64,000 nucleotides of DNA from Symmachiella macrocystis (lineage in GTDB: Bacteria > Planctomycetota > Planctomycetia > Planctomycetales > Planctomycetaceae), in assembly GCF_007860075.1 (NCBI RefSeq), contig NZ_SJPP01000001.1, positions 4,189,490 to 4,253,489 of the forward strand, given 5' to 3'. Position numbers and translations under genes: made by a program. This document shows, piece by piece, positions 37,844-46,462 of this stretch (positions within the stretch are counted from its first letter, which is position 1; each line of letters starts with the position of its first letter). Below the pieces are notes generated by a model, which saw only the letters and a program-made list of their open reading frames with translations, did no database searches and was not told the origin of the DNA.

Positions 37844-38560
37844 GTGAAAAACCGGCAAAGCATCCTCATACGGCTAGTCATCATTGTGGCATTGGTCGTC
37901 GCTGTGATCCTGTTCGGACGTTGGATGGGGAGCGAAATCCCCAAAATCGAGGCCGATATTGCCGCATTGGGCTTTTGGGGACCGCTTGCGCTAGCCGTTA
38001 TCGTGGCCTTAGCCACGCCGCTATTCGTGCCCGATACACTGTTCGCCGTCGCGGCGGGGGTGCTGTTTGGATTGATCGAAGGGACCGTGGTCGTCGTCAC
38101 CGGTGCGCTGGGGGCATCCTGCCTGTGCTATATCATCTCCCACTTTATCCTACGGAAACGTGTGGCTGCGGCATTGAGTCAGCAGCCAAAAATCGCCGCA
38201 GTCGCCGCCGCTGCGGAACGTCGGGGGTTGAAGTTTCAGGTGTTGTTGCGGCTCACGCCACTCAGCCCAGTCGCCATTAGCTATGCGTTAGGCACGACCA
38301 ACACGCGCTTCAGCACGTTTATCCTGGGATGCCTGGGGATCATTCCGGGGATTTTTGTCGAAGTCTATTTCGGTTACGTGGCAGGGCATGCGGCCAAAAT
38401 CGCCGGCAACGCCAGTTCGCATTCCCGACTCCACGAATTCGTGTTGTTCGCCGGGCTGGCAGTCTGCATCGTGTTGATCATCTACGTAACCCGCATGGCA
38501 CGGCAAGCACTGACCGAAGCGGACCCTGCGTTGGATGAAGACTTGAGGCCTGAGCAGTGA
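37844..38560 (+). CDS. TVP38/TMEM64 (DedA-like) membrane protein
   Basis: The start is GTG at 37844. The 238-residue protein has about six hydrophobic segments, with the VTT-domain signature around PLFVPDTLFAVAAGVLFG and FQVLLRLTPLSPVAISYALG. Members of this superfamily act at membranes and some flip lipids or undecaprenyl phosphate; no specific role can be given here. The C-terminus is acidic (EADPALDEDLRPEQ). The stop lies within a tandem 14-bp repeat. The next gene is a 45-residue membrane protein about 170 bases downstream. Confidence 0.85.
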   Translation: MKNRQSILIRLVIIVALVVAVILFGRWMGSEIPKIEADIAALGFWGPLALAVIVALATPLFVPDTLFAVAAGVLFGLIEGTVVVVTGALGASCLCYIISHFILRKRVAAALSQQPKIAAVAAAAERRGLKFQVLLRLTPLSPVAISYALGTTNTRFSTFILGCLGIIPGIFVEVYFGYVAGHAAKIAGNASSHSRLHEFVLFAGLAVCIVLIIYVTRMARQALTEADPALDEDLRPEQ

Positions 38561-38637
38561 GGCCTGAGACGCGAGCAGTGCGACATGCGGAAATTGCCCC
38601 GTCAGTCCTCACGCCTGTCCCCTCAAGCCTCACGCCT
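38544..38637. repeat. Tandem 14-bp repeat with inverted counterpart
   Basis: Two similar units, TGAGGCCTGAGCAG (38544) and TGAGGCCTGAGACG (38558), overlap the stop of the TVP38-like gene. Near 38606-38637 the opposite-strand relative CCTCACGCCT occurs twice. It resembles short intergenic repeats that move into 3' ends of genes; the last codons of the upstream gene (LRPEQ) come from it. Confidence 0.55.
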
Positions 38638-38730
38638 ACAACGTCCCTTGATTCTCCGGCGCTGCTTCGCGAGAATCGACGCCCGTTTCAAAACGAATTG
38701 ACTTTTAAATAAAGGTGCTGAAAGCAAGCT

Positions 38731-38868
38731 ATGGGAAACAAAAAAGTACAAATCGCCGTCGTGGTGTTGATGCTGGTCGGAATGGTGATTTACGTAATGT
38801 CGATGGATCTCTCAGAAGATCCGGTCAACGAAGGCGACGGCGTCCCGGTGCCGGCGGCAGCGGAGTAG
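38731..38868 (+). CDS. 45-residue single-TM protein
   Basis: The product begins MGNKKVQIAVVVLMLVGMVI and has one membrane helix (about residues 6-24) and a short acidic C-terminal tail (SMDLSEDPVNEGDG), with Pro/Ala at the very end. A basic N-terminus and acidic C-terminus suggest that the tail lies outside. An AAAGG lies about 14 bases upstream of the ATG. It is too short for most gene finders but has clear coding features (start, helix, stop, composition). It is convergent with the LRR gene; the two stops are 2 bases apart. Its function is unknown. Confidence 0.6.
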   Translation: MGNKKVQIAVVVLMLVGMVIYVMSMDLSEDPVNEGDGVPVPAAAE

Positions 38869-38869
38869 G

Positions 38870-39937
38870 TTACGGGAAACAGAAATCCGTATCAAAGGAT
38901 CGACGACTGGTCACCTTGTCGTTTTTTTTGAGACCGGCTGGGGTGACTTGAGTCTGTTCTACTGACAACTCATAGAGCTTTGGCAGTTTTAACAATCGCT
39001 CGACACCGGCATCGGTGACTTGCGTGCCGTTGAGTGATAACGTTTCTAATTTGGACAGGCCGAGGAGCGACTTCAACCCCGCACTATCGATGGAAGTGCC
39101 GTCCAAAGCTAGGTCTGTCAGCGTGGTCAAAGCACGCAAATGCTCCAACCCGGCCCCAGTGATTTTCGTATACATGAGGTCCAGAGATTCCAGCGAGGTG
39201 AATCCGCCAAGATGTGCGAACGCCGCATCGTTGATAAGGGTTCGGCGAAGATTGAGATGCTTCAGTCCGTTTAACCGCGCAAGGTAGACCAGACCCGGTC
39301 CAGCAACGGTTGTCCTCTCCAAGTCGAGGTATCGGAGATTCGTCAGATCATGCAACTGCTCTAATCCGGCGTCACTTACTTTGGTGTTCGAGAGCGAAAG
39401 GGTTTCCAATTTCTTCAACTGACCGATGTGCTGCAGCCCCGCATCCGTGACACGAGTTTTGCCGAGCGCGAGCATGTTGAGTTGGTACAGATGTCGCAGC
39501 TCCGCTAGCCCCGCGTCACTAATCTGCGTATTGTAGACGTCAAGACTTTCTAACTCGCTAATTCCGCCAACGTGTCGCATCCCGGCATCGGTGATCTGCG
39601 AATATCTGAGGCCAAGACTTTTAAGGTGCTGAAAGTCGCGCAATAGGGCAATATCCTCGTCCCGCACCCTGGTAAAGCTCAAATCAACGTATCTCACACG
39701 CTGAAACAGCTCCAGGCTATCCTCATCGTCAATTAGTTTGGCCAGAGGCTTCGGACAAACGAGTTCGTAGTCGACCCTACCGCCCAGACGTTCTATAGCG
39801 GCCACCGCCTGTTGTTCGCGGTGATACGGCAACCACACGCTGAGCACTCCGCCGACGAGTAGCAACATGACGCCGACGAGCAGCATCAGCCCCGCGCGGG
39901 GCCAGCGAGATTTTTTTGGGGGGTGGGGTTCGGACAT
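38870..39937 (-). CDS. Membrane-anchored leucine-rich repeat protein
   Basis: The 355-residue protein has a basic N-terminus (HPPKKSRWPRAG) followed by one membrane helix (LMLLVGVMLLLVGGVLSVWL). The rest is a solenoid of roughly 24-residue leucine-rich repeats of the type LxxLxLxxTxVTDAGLxxL, about ten copies (LETLSLSNTKVSDAGLEQL, for example). This LRR type is common in planctomycetes and probably mediates protein-protein contacts in the periplasm. A frame-internal conserved Cys (ELVCPKPLAK) lies before the first repeat. No catalytic residues are visible. The start ATG 39937 fits the membrane helix. Confidence 0.85.
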   Translation of the reverse strand: MSEPHPPKKSRWPRAGLMLLVGVMLLLVGGVLSVWLPYHREQQAVAAIERLGGRVDYELVCPKPLAKLIDDEDSLELFQRVRYVDLSFTRVRDEDIALLRDFQHLKSLGLRYSQITDAGMRHVGGISELESLDVYNTQISDAGLAELRHLYQLNMLALGKTRVTDAGLQHIGQLKKLETLSLSNTKVSDAGLEQLHDLTNLRYLDLERTTVAGPGLVYLARLNGLKHLNLRRTLINDAAFAHLGGFTSLESLDLMYTKITGAGLEHLRALTTLTDLALDGTSIDSAGLKSLLGLSKLETLSLNGTQVTDAGVERLLKLPKLYELSVEQTQVTPAGLKKNDKVTSRRSFDTDFCFP

Positions 39938-40044
39938 GGCGAGCGCTCCTATTTTGTGTGTCCGGGAAGTCTACCAGAAAAATGCGCGGCGGCAATTTTT
40001 GCTAGATCGTACCACCAGCGCGCTCGCCAAATTAGAACCACCGA

Positions 40045-40087
40045 ACAAAAACAGACCGCCGACGTATCTACGCAGGCGGTCTGTTTT
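40045..40087 (-). terminator. Hairpin terminator of PEP-CTERM gene
   Basis: A long stem pairs AACAGACCGCC with GGCGGTCTGTT around a 14-base loop. In minus-strand orientation the stem is followed by a T-run. It lies 23 bases after the PEP-CTERM gene stop at 40110. Confidence 0.7.
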
Positions 40088-40109
40088 CATTTCGTGTGTA
40101 GCGGTCGTC

Positions 40110-40826
40110 TCAGACCGTTCGGCGTTTGCGTCGCCAACCGTAGCCGCACAGGGCGATGCCGCCGATGGCCAACATTGTGATGCTGGCTGGTTCGGGGACC
40201 AGCTCGGCGCCGGTGGCTGTTGTCAGATGGGCGCCGACGACAAAGCCGTTGATTTGGTTGATGTCCATGTTCCCATCCGAAATTCCCAATCCATAATTGG
40301 TCAGGAATGCGTCGAAACTCAACGGGCCGGTGAAAGGGCCTTCGGCTGGGAAAAATCCGCCGTATACCAAATGCGCCGGATTCAGCGGGTTGACCTGCGG
40401 GGCTCCCAATCCGGGAATGGTGGTGATGTTTTGTGCGGCGGTGCCGTTGATGGTCCAGTAGATGAAGAATCCATCGTAAATCACCGGAGTGGTGACCGGA
40501 ACATTAAAGATTTCTGTTTTCCAACCACCGGTGGTCACATCGGCCAACGGCGCATCGGTCTTTTCAAAGATCCATTCAATCCATTGTGCTTCGGAGCTGG
40601 TGTCGGTAATCCGTTCACGCACCGTCAGACCTCCCGAACCGGCGCCGCCGATCGGTTTGGCTGTCGAGTTGATCGTCAGCGGTCCGCTCGTAAACGAATT
40701 GGGGAAGTTCGTATTCGTAACGTTATACGTGCCTCCCACCTGAATCGGTCCAGCTTGAGCCGCTGTCCCCGTCGTGACTGTCATCGCCAGAGCGACGACG
40801 ATAAGTCCTGTTTTTTTGAACGCCAT
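40110..40826 (-). CDS. PEP-CTERM sorting-signal protein
   Basis: The 238-residue protein has a signal peptide (MAFKKTGLIVVALAMTVTTG, ending before AQAGP), a beta-rich Gly/Asn/Thr body, and a C-terminal sorting signal: VPEPASITMLAIGGIALCG, then WRRKRRTV. This is the PEP-CTERM signal read by exosortase, which cleaves and transfers the protein in the envelope. No exosortase gene is encoded in this window. The body has no recognised enzymatic motif. A hairpin terminator follows the stop, and the gene is divergent from dnaE. Confidence 0.93.
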   Translation of the reverse strand: MAFKKTGLIVVALAMTVTTGTAAQAGPIQVGGTYNVTNTNFPNSFTSGPLTINSTAKPIGGAGSGGLTVRERITDTSSEAQWIEWIFEKTDAPLADVTTGGWKTEIFNVPVTTPVIYDGFFIYWTINGTAAQNITTIPGLGAPQVNPLNPAHLVYGGFFPAEGPFTGPLSFDAFLTNYGLGISDGNMDINQINGFVVGAHLTTATGAELVPEPASITMLAIGGIALCGYGWRRKRRTV

Positions 40827-41157
40827 TTCTGTGCCTCATCGTTCGTTGAAAATCTTTGAAGAAAAATCCGTCTGGTTTCGCCGGGCACCTTCCCCACGTG
40901 TTTATCCTTCCATCATGTCCCAAGCTGCTGGCAACGACAAGCAGAATCAATGGGGACGCCTCGTGCTTTTTGCAAATAATTCCGAGCAAATTGGCGAGCC
41001 ATTGGTCCCGAATTTGCCTTGAAACCTAGGCAAAACTGCCCGTTATCAACATTCCCGCTCCATTCGGTCGATGCCCCGCAGGGCTGTTGATACAATGGGG
41101 AGAAACCCGCTCGCGACGGACCGTCCGCGCTACAGGCACACCCACTGAAGGATCGTT
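40827..41157. other. Divergent promoter region, PEP-CTERM gene and dnaE
   Basis: This gap lies between two divergent genes. A minus-strand TGGCTCGCCAATTTGCT (near 40982-41002) resembles a sigma-54 promoter but has a spacing of 11 rather than 10 bases, so it is not accepted. No gene or repeat found. Confidence 0.4.
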
Positions 41158-44100
41158 ATGAACGACGCACGTCCCTTTGTTCATCTGCATTGCCACACCC
41201 ACTACAGCTTGCTCGACGGTGCCAGCAAGATTCCTGCTTTGGTTCAACAAGCCAAAGACATGGGTATGAATTCGCTGGCGATCACCGATCACGGGAATTT
41301 ATTCGGCGCGCTGGAGTTCTACCAAACCTGCCAACGAGAAGGGATCAATCCGATCCTGGGCTACGAAGCCTATATCGCCCCCGGCAGCCGCTTTGATCGC
41401 AATGCGTCGCGCATGAAAGAGGCGAGTTTCCACCTCACGCTATTGGCCAAAAACTACACCGGTTTCAAAAACCTGGTCAAGCTCGCGTCGGCCGCCTACT
41501 TGGAGGGGTTTTATTACAAGCCCCGTATCGACAAGGAACTCCTGGAACGGCATCGCGAAGGTTTGATTTGCCTTTCCGGATGTGCGGCCGCGGAATTGTC
41601 GCAGCAAATCCTCGGCGAACGGATGCAAGAAGCCGATAACACGATTCAGTGGTTTCACAAGATGTTCGGCGAGGATTACTACCTCGAGATTCAAAATGCC
41701 GGATTAGAAATTCAAAAAATCTGCGCCGATGCAACGGTCGACTTCGCCAACAAAAAAGGCCTGCCGCTGGTTGCGACGAATGACTCGCATTATTTGTGTG
41801 AGGATGACGCAGCCGCTCACGATGTGCTGCTGTGCGTGAATACCAAGAGCTACCGCAGCGACACGCGGCGGATGAAGATGGAAGGCTCGCAGTTTTTTGT
41901 CCGTTCGCCCGAAGAGATGTACGCCGCCTTCCCCGATCACGCCGACGCCGTGGCCCGCAGTCAGGAAATCGCCGACAAGGTCGATATTCAAATTGACCTA
42001 ACCGCGCGGCATTATCCCGTATTCAAACCACCCGAAGGCAAAACCGATGTCGAGTACCTCCGTGAATTGTGCACGGACGGCATTGAATGGCGGTATGGAA
42101 AAGACGCCGACCAGAAGTACTTCGACCGCTTGGACTACGAGCTGGGCATCATCGAGCGGATGGGGTATTCGAGTTACTTTTTGATCGTGTGGGACTTCGT
42201 CCGCTTTTCACGGTCCAAGGGCATTCCGAATCTGGCCCGCGGTTCGGCGTGTGGAGCGATCGTGGCCTATGTGTTGGGCCTGAGTAACGTTTGCCCGTTG
42301 GAATATGACCTGCTGTTCGAGCGGTTTCTCGATCCCAACCGGGCCGAGGCGCCTGATATCGACATCGACTTCTGCCGCGATGGCCGCGCGGACGTGCTCA
42401 ACTATGTGAAGGAAAAATATGGCGAAGCCAACGTCGCCCAAATTGGCACGTTCGGGACGCTGAAAGCCAAAGCGGCGGTCCGCGACGTGGCACGGGTGCT
42501 GAGCATTCCCATCGATCGGGTGAATCAAGTTGCCAAAATGATTCCCGAAACCTTGGGGATCAAACTCAAAGATGCCATCGAAGAGAGCGGCGAGTTGAAA
42601 GCCGTTTACAACTCCGACCCGGAAATCAAAGAGGTGCTCGACTTCGCGATGCGGTTGGAAGGTTTGGCACGCAATGTCGGAACCCACGCCGCCGGTGTGG
42701 TGATCGCCGACCGGCCATTGGACGAGTATGTGCCGCTGCAGAAAATCACCGGCAAAGACGACATCCTCACACAGTGGACCGACGTCGAGACTGCCGGGCT
42801 GCTGAAGATGGACTTTTTGGGGCTGCGGAATCTGACGATTCTCGACAAGGCGGTCAAAAACGTCAAAAAGCACGCCGGCCACGATATTGATCCCTCTAAG
42901 TTTCCACTGGACGACAAGGAGACGTTTGCCCTGCTGCAACGGGGCGAGACCAAAGGCATCTTCCAGCTGGAAAGCGGCGGGATGCGGGACCTGTTGCAGA
43001 AAATGCGTCCTGACCGGTTTGAAGATATCATCGCCACCTCGGCCCTGTATCGTCCCGGCCCGTTGGAAGGGGGCATGGTGATGACCTACGTCGACGTGAA
43101 AAACGGTCGCATGGATCCACCGACCGTGCACCCGGTGGTCGACGAGATCCTGGCTGAGACGTACGGCGTGATGGTCTACCAAGAACAGGTGATGCGGATC
43201 CTCAACCGGTTGGGGAATATTGAACTTTCGTCGTCGTATCAATGTATTAAGGCGATCGGTAAGAAAAAGCTGGCTGTGATTGCCAAGTACCGCGAGGAGT
43301 TTTTAAACGGGGCGGTCGAAAACAACATGGATCGGAAACAGGCGGAAGAACTGTTTCAGATGATCGAGTTCTTCGCCGGTTACGGATTCAATAAATCGCA
43401 CTCCACGGCCTACGGAGCGATCGCTTATCAGACGGCCTACCTCAAGGCGCATTATCCCTGGGAGTTCATGGCGGCGCTGTTGTCCTGCGGCATGGAAAGT
43501 TCCGACCGCATCAACGAGCACATGGACGATGCGCGGCGGATGAACATCAAGGTGTATCCTCCCGATGTGAATCAATCGGTGGAAGAATTTGGCGTCATCG
43601 AGGATGGATTGACGTTTGGATTGAATGCCATCAAAGGTCTCGGCGAAAGCAATACCAAGGCCATCGTCGAGGAACGGCAGGCCAACGGACCGTACAAGAG
43701 CATTTTCGATCTCGCCGAACGGGTCGATCCCAAGAACATGACCAAAGGGACGTTGGAGATCCTCATCAAAGCTGGGGGACTGGACAACCTCGACGGCACC
43801 CGCGCACAACAAATGGCTGTGGTCGAACGAGCGGTGCAGGGGGCGGCTGCGATTCATCGCGATAAAGCCAGCGGTCAAAAAAGCTTGTTTGGCGACGACG
43901 ACGAACCGGAGAACAATACGACGGACGAACCGGTCTGCACATTGCCGGAGGTCCCGGACTGGCAACACGCGCAGCAATTGGCCTTTGAAAAAGAGGTTTT
44001 TGGATTTTATCTGACGTCACATCCGTTGACGGAGAGTGCGGCCGTCTTGAATTTGTATGCGACGCACACGACCAGCGACCTGCATGCCTTGGACGATAAA

Positions 44101-44661
44101 GCCGAAGTTCTGTTGGGGGGCATCATCAATTCGGTGAAGATGGCGGCGACCAAAAAGCCGAGCACCAACGGCCATTCCCGCTACGCCAACTTCGATTTCG
44201 AGGATGTCCAGGGCATTGTCCGGTGCATTTGCTGGCCGGAAGATTATGCCCGGTATGAGGAATTGATCAAACCGGAAATGATCTGCTTTATTCGCGGGCG
44301 AGTCGACCGGCGTGGTCGCGAGCCGAATTTGATCGTCAACGAAATGGTGACCATCGAGGATGCCAAACGGAAGTTCACCGAACAGGTGGCCATCAAATTC
44401 CAAAGCGGTCTTCACAGCGACCAAGATATCGAACGCGTGCATGATGTTCTCCGCCGGCATCCCGGCAAATGTGAAGTTGTGCTGGTCGTCGAATCGGTCG
44501 ATCAGGAAGATCGTTCCCGGCAGGTGCGGTTTATCCTCTCAACGCCTCCAGAGATGCGCGTTTCCGGCGATCCCCGCGTCGCAGCGGAATTGCAGGATGT
44601 CGTCGGCCAGGCAAATGTCCGCTTGCACGGCGCGCGACGTCGACGTCGGCGGACCGGTTAA
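41158..44661 (+). CDS. dnaE: DNA polymerase III alpha subunit DnaE
   Basis: The replicative polymerase catalytic subunit, 1167 residues, typical length. Domains in order: N-terminal PHP domain (HLHCHTHYSLLDGASKI at residues 6-22, with HGNLFGALEFY), palm with the catalytic aspartates in DIDIDFCRDGR, thumb and finger domains (GGMRDLLQKMRPDRFEDI; YGFNKSHSTAYGAIAYQ), and C-terminal helix-hairpin-helix, OB-fold and tau-binding segments. The C-terminal tail ends in Arg-rich RRRRRTG. The start ATG 41158 fits the family. The gene is not linked to any other replication genes here; pyrH and frr follow downstream. Confidence 0.97.
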   Translation: MNDARPFVHLHCHTHYSLLDGASKIPALVQQAKDMGMNSLAITDHGNLFGALEFYQTCQREGINPILGYEAYIAPGSRFDRNASRMKEASFHLTLLAKNYTGFKNLVKLASAAYLEGFYYKPRIDKELLERHREGLICLSGCAAAELSQQILGERMQEADNTIQWFHKMFGEDYYLEIQNAGLEIQKICADATVDFANKKGLPLVATNDSHYLCEDDAAAHDVLLCVNTKSYRSDTRRMKMEGSQFFVRSPEEMYAAFPDHADAVARSQEIADKVDIQIDLTARHYPVFKPPEGKTDVEYLRELCTDGIEWRYGKDADQKYFDRLDYELGIIERMGYSSYFLIVWDFVRFSRSKGIPNLARGSACGAIVAYVLGLSNVCPLEYDLLFERFLDPNRAEAPDIDIDFCRDGRADVLNYVKEKYGEANVAQIGTFGTLKAKAAVRDVARVLSIPIDRVNQVAKMIPETLGIKLKDAIEESGELKAVYNSDPEIKEVLDFAMRLEGLARNVGTHAAGVVIADRPLDEYVPLQKITGKDDILTQWTDVETAGLLKMDFLGLRNLTILDKAVKNVKKHAGHDIDPSKFPLDDKETFALLQRGETKGIFQLESGGMRDLLQKMRPDRFEDIIATSALYRPGPLEGGMVMTYVDVKNGRMDPPTVHPVVDEILAETYGVMVYQEQVMRILNRLGNIELSSSYQCIKAIGKKKLAVIAKYREEFLNGAVENNMDRKQAEELFQMIEFFAGYGFNKSHSTAYGAIAYQTAYLKAHYPWEFMAALLSCGMESSDRINEHMDDARRMNIKVYPPDVNQSVEEFGVIEDGLTFGLNAIKGLGESNTKAIVEERQANGPYKSIFDLAERVDPKNMTKGTLEILIKAGGLDNLDGTRAQQMAVVERAVQGAAAIHRDKASGQKSLFGDDDEPENNTTDEPVCTLPEVPDWQHAQQLAFEKEVFGFYLTSHPLTESAAVLNLYATHTTSDLHALDDKAEVLLGGIINSVKMAATKKPSTNGHSRYANFDFEDVQGIVRCICWPEDYARYEELIKPEMICFIRGRVDRRGREPNLIVNEMVTIEDAKRKFTEQVAIKFQSGLHSDQDIERVHDVLRRHPGKCEVVLVVESVDQEDRSRQVRFILSTPPEMRVSGDPRVAAELQDVVGQANVRLHGARRRRRRTG

Positions 44662-44796
44662 GTCGATATTACGCCCCAGTTCACAGACCTTGCCGGTTGC
44701 ACGAATTGGGTGACCTGATATAAAACGGCATGGCTCGACCAACAATTGGCGCGGTTTTCCGTCCGATAGATTCAATGCCCAAAAGGAACAGCGGCG

Positions 44797-45597
44797 ATGC
44801 CCGACTCTGATGACTCTCCAGTGTCCGATGACTCCTCGGTCTCCAAAGACGCGCTGATTTATCCGCGTGTGTTGCTCAAATTGAGCGGCGAAAGTTTTTG
44901 CCGCAGCGGCGAATCGGGCATTACCATGTCCGAAGTTGCTGCCGTTTCACAACAAATCAAACGGGTCGTCGAATCGGGCGTGCAATTGGCGATTGTGGTC
45001 GGCGGGGGGAACATTCTCCGCGGCAAGCAATTTTCTGCCGTGAGCGCCTCGATTAAGGCTCCCACAGCCCACTACATGGGGATGTTGGCGACCGTGATCA
45101 ACGGGTTGGCACTGCAGGATGCCTTGGAAAACGCCGGGGTCCCCACGCGGTTGCAAACGGCGATTCGTATGGAGGGTGTGGCGGAACCGTTCATTCGTCG
45201 CCGCTGTATTCGCCATTTGGAAAAAGGCCGCGTGGTGATTTTGGGAGCGGGGACCGGCAGTCCTTTTGTGACGACCGACACCGCCGCCGCGCTCCGCGCC
45301 CGGGAAATCGAAGCGGATGTCGTGTTGAAGGCGACCCGCGTTGACGGCGTTTATGCCGAAGACCCTGAAAAAAATCCACATGCCGTCCGTTACTCGGACA
45401 TTTCCTATCAGGATGTGCTTGCTCAAAATCTGCAGGTGATGGATGCGCAGGCTTTCCATCATTGCATGGAGCATGGCATTCCGATTGTTGTTTTCAATTT
45501 CAAACGGGAGGGCAACTTAGAACGGGCCGCCGCCGGAGAGCGGATTGGCACCCGTGTCCTCCCCGCCGCACAAATTCGCAAAGAGGCTGCGGAATAA
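44797..45597 (+). CDS. pyrH: UMP kinase
   Basis: It phosphorylates UMP to UDP in pyrimidine nucleotide synthesis and belongs to the amino acid kinase family. Motifs are [19 protein letters not shown] and [22 protein letters not shown]. The 266-residue protein has an N-terminal extension of about 22 residues rich in Ser and Asp ([20 protein letters not shown]), longer than the usual PyrH. It is followed by frr after 57 bases, matching the common pyrH-frr order. In most bacteria rpsB and tsf precede it; here dnaE does, 135 bases away. Confidence 0.96.
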   Translation: MPDSDDSPVSDDSSVSKDALIYPRVLLKLSGESFCRSGESGITMSEVAAVSQQIKRVVESGVQLAIVVGGGNILRGKQFSAVSASIKAPTAHYMGMLATVINGLALQDALENAGVPTRLQTAIRMEGVAEPFIRRRCIRHLEKGRVVILGAGTGSPFVTTDTAAALRAREIEADVVLKATRVDGVYAEDPEKNPHAVRYSDISYQDVLAQNLQVMDAQAFHHCMEHGIPIVVFNFKREGNLERAAAGERIGTRVLPAAQIRKEAAE

Positions 45598-45653
45598 CTG
45601 TTCTGCCTCATCGAACCGTTTTTACGGACATTATATAAGCAGGAACTTCAACT

Positions 45654-46214
45654 ATGGATCAAGACGAAATTTTGCTCGATGCCGAGGAGCGGATGGAAAA
45701 AGCCGTTGAAGTATTTCACGGCCAACTGCAAGGGCTGCGCACCGGCCGCGCCACTCCCGGACTAGTCGATTCAATTCGCGTGGAATATTACGGCTCACAA
45801 ACACCGATTAAGCAGTTGGCGAGCATTACTGTTCCCGAGCCGCAACAAATCGCCATCCGCCCCTTCGACGCCTCTTCGATCAGCGCGATCTCCAAGGCAA
45901 TTCAAGCCAGCGACGTCGGCTTAGCGCCTAACTCCGACGGCCGCATCATTCGCCTGAACATTCCGCCGCTGTCCACGGAACGCCGTCGGCAATTGGTGTC
46001 GCGGGTCAAGGAGTTCGCCGAAGAAGCCCGGATCTCGATCCGCAATATCCGCCGAGACGGTAATAAACATGCGGAGCAGGCGGAAAAAGATAAGCTGATG
46101 ACCGAAGACATTCGAGATACGACCAAAGACAAGGTGCAGGAACTGACCAAAAAATATGAAGGCCGCGTGAACGAACAAGCGACGACCAAAGAGAAAGAGG
46201 TCATGGAAGAATAG
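45654..46214 (+). CDS. frr: Ribosome recycling factor
   Basis: It releases ribosomes from mRNA after termination together with EF-G. The 186-residue length and the sequence match the family throughout: the N-terminal RMEKAVEVFHGQLQGLRTGRATPG, the middle RLNIPPLSTERRRQLV, and C-terminal Arg- and Lys-rich helices. The start is ATG 45654. It follows pyrH closely and is probably cotranscribed. A known dispersed repeat-type sequence follows about 60 bases after the stop. Confidence 0.97.
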   Translation: MDQDEILLDAEERMEKAVEVFHGQLQGLRTGRATPGLVDSIRVEYYGSQTPIKQLASITVPEPQQIAIRPFDASSISAISKAIQASDVGLAPNSDGRIIRLNIPPLSTERRRQLVSRVKEFAEEARISIRNIRRDGNKHAEQAEKDKLMTEDIRDTTKDKVQELTKKYEGRVNEQATTKEKEVMEE

Positions 46215-46274
46215 TCGCGGCGAAGCGAAAGCCGCGCTCTCCCGGGCCGCTGCTAAAAAAACGCGCCAAGAAAA

Positions 46275-46316
46275 TCTCCCCCTCTCTCTCTGGGAGAGGG
46301 CCGGGGTGAGAGTTTT
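46275..46316. repeat. CTCTC...GGGAGAGGGCCGGGGTGAG intergenic repeat
   Basis: The sequence contains a 7-bp stem (CCCTCTC with GAGAGGG) followed by CCGGGGTGAGAGTTTT. From memory, sequences close to this occur as short dispersed repeats in several unrelated bacteria, including planctomycetes. It sits about 60 bases after the frr stop and could act as a terminator; the second copy needed for proof is not in this window. Confidence 0.5.
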
Positions 46317-46444
46317 CGATCGCCAAGCGACAGGCCATCCCACAGTCTACGGAACACATTCAAATGCGTTCGGTGCGATGCGCGGGGCGGAATGGTTTGC
46401 GTCGCTGATTAGGCTGGGGGGGATCTTTCATGCTACGCGAGAAA

Positions 46445-46462
46445 GGTGCGTCGCGACGCACC
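46445..46462. repeat. Perfect 18-bp palindrome at gene end
   Basis: GGTGCGTCGCGACGCACC is a perfect palindrome and lies directly next to the stop codon of the amidohydrolase gene (46463). Its core GCGTCGCGACGC also occurs at 35333-35344, again next to a stop. The pair suggests a dispersed transcript-end element. Confidence 0.75.

Noticed and set aside
38689-38704. GTTTCAAAACGAATTG resembling the end of the 74-bp repeat
   Set aside because: Only about 10-16 bases match and the rest of the element is missing; could be chance.
40982-41002. Sigma-54-like TGGCTCGCCAATTTGCT upstream of the PEP-CTERM gene
   Set aside because: Spacing between GG and GC elements is 11, not the required 10 bases.
42208-43242. 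Minus-strand 344-residue open frame
   Set aside because: Antisense to dnaE, with no start signal or domain; long antisense frames are common at this GC.
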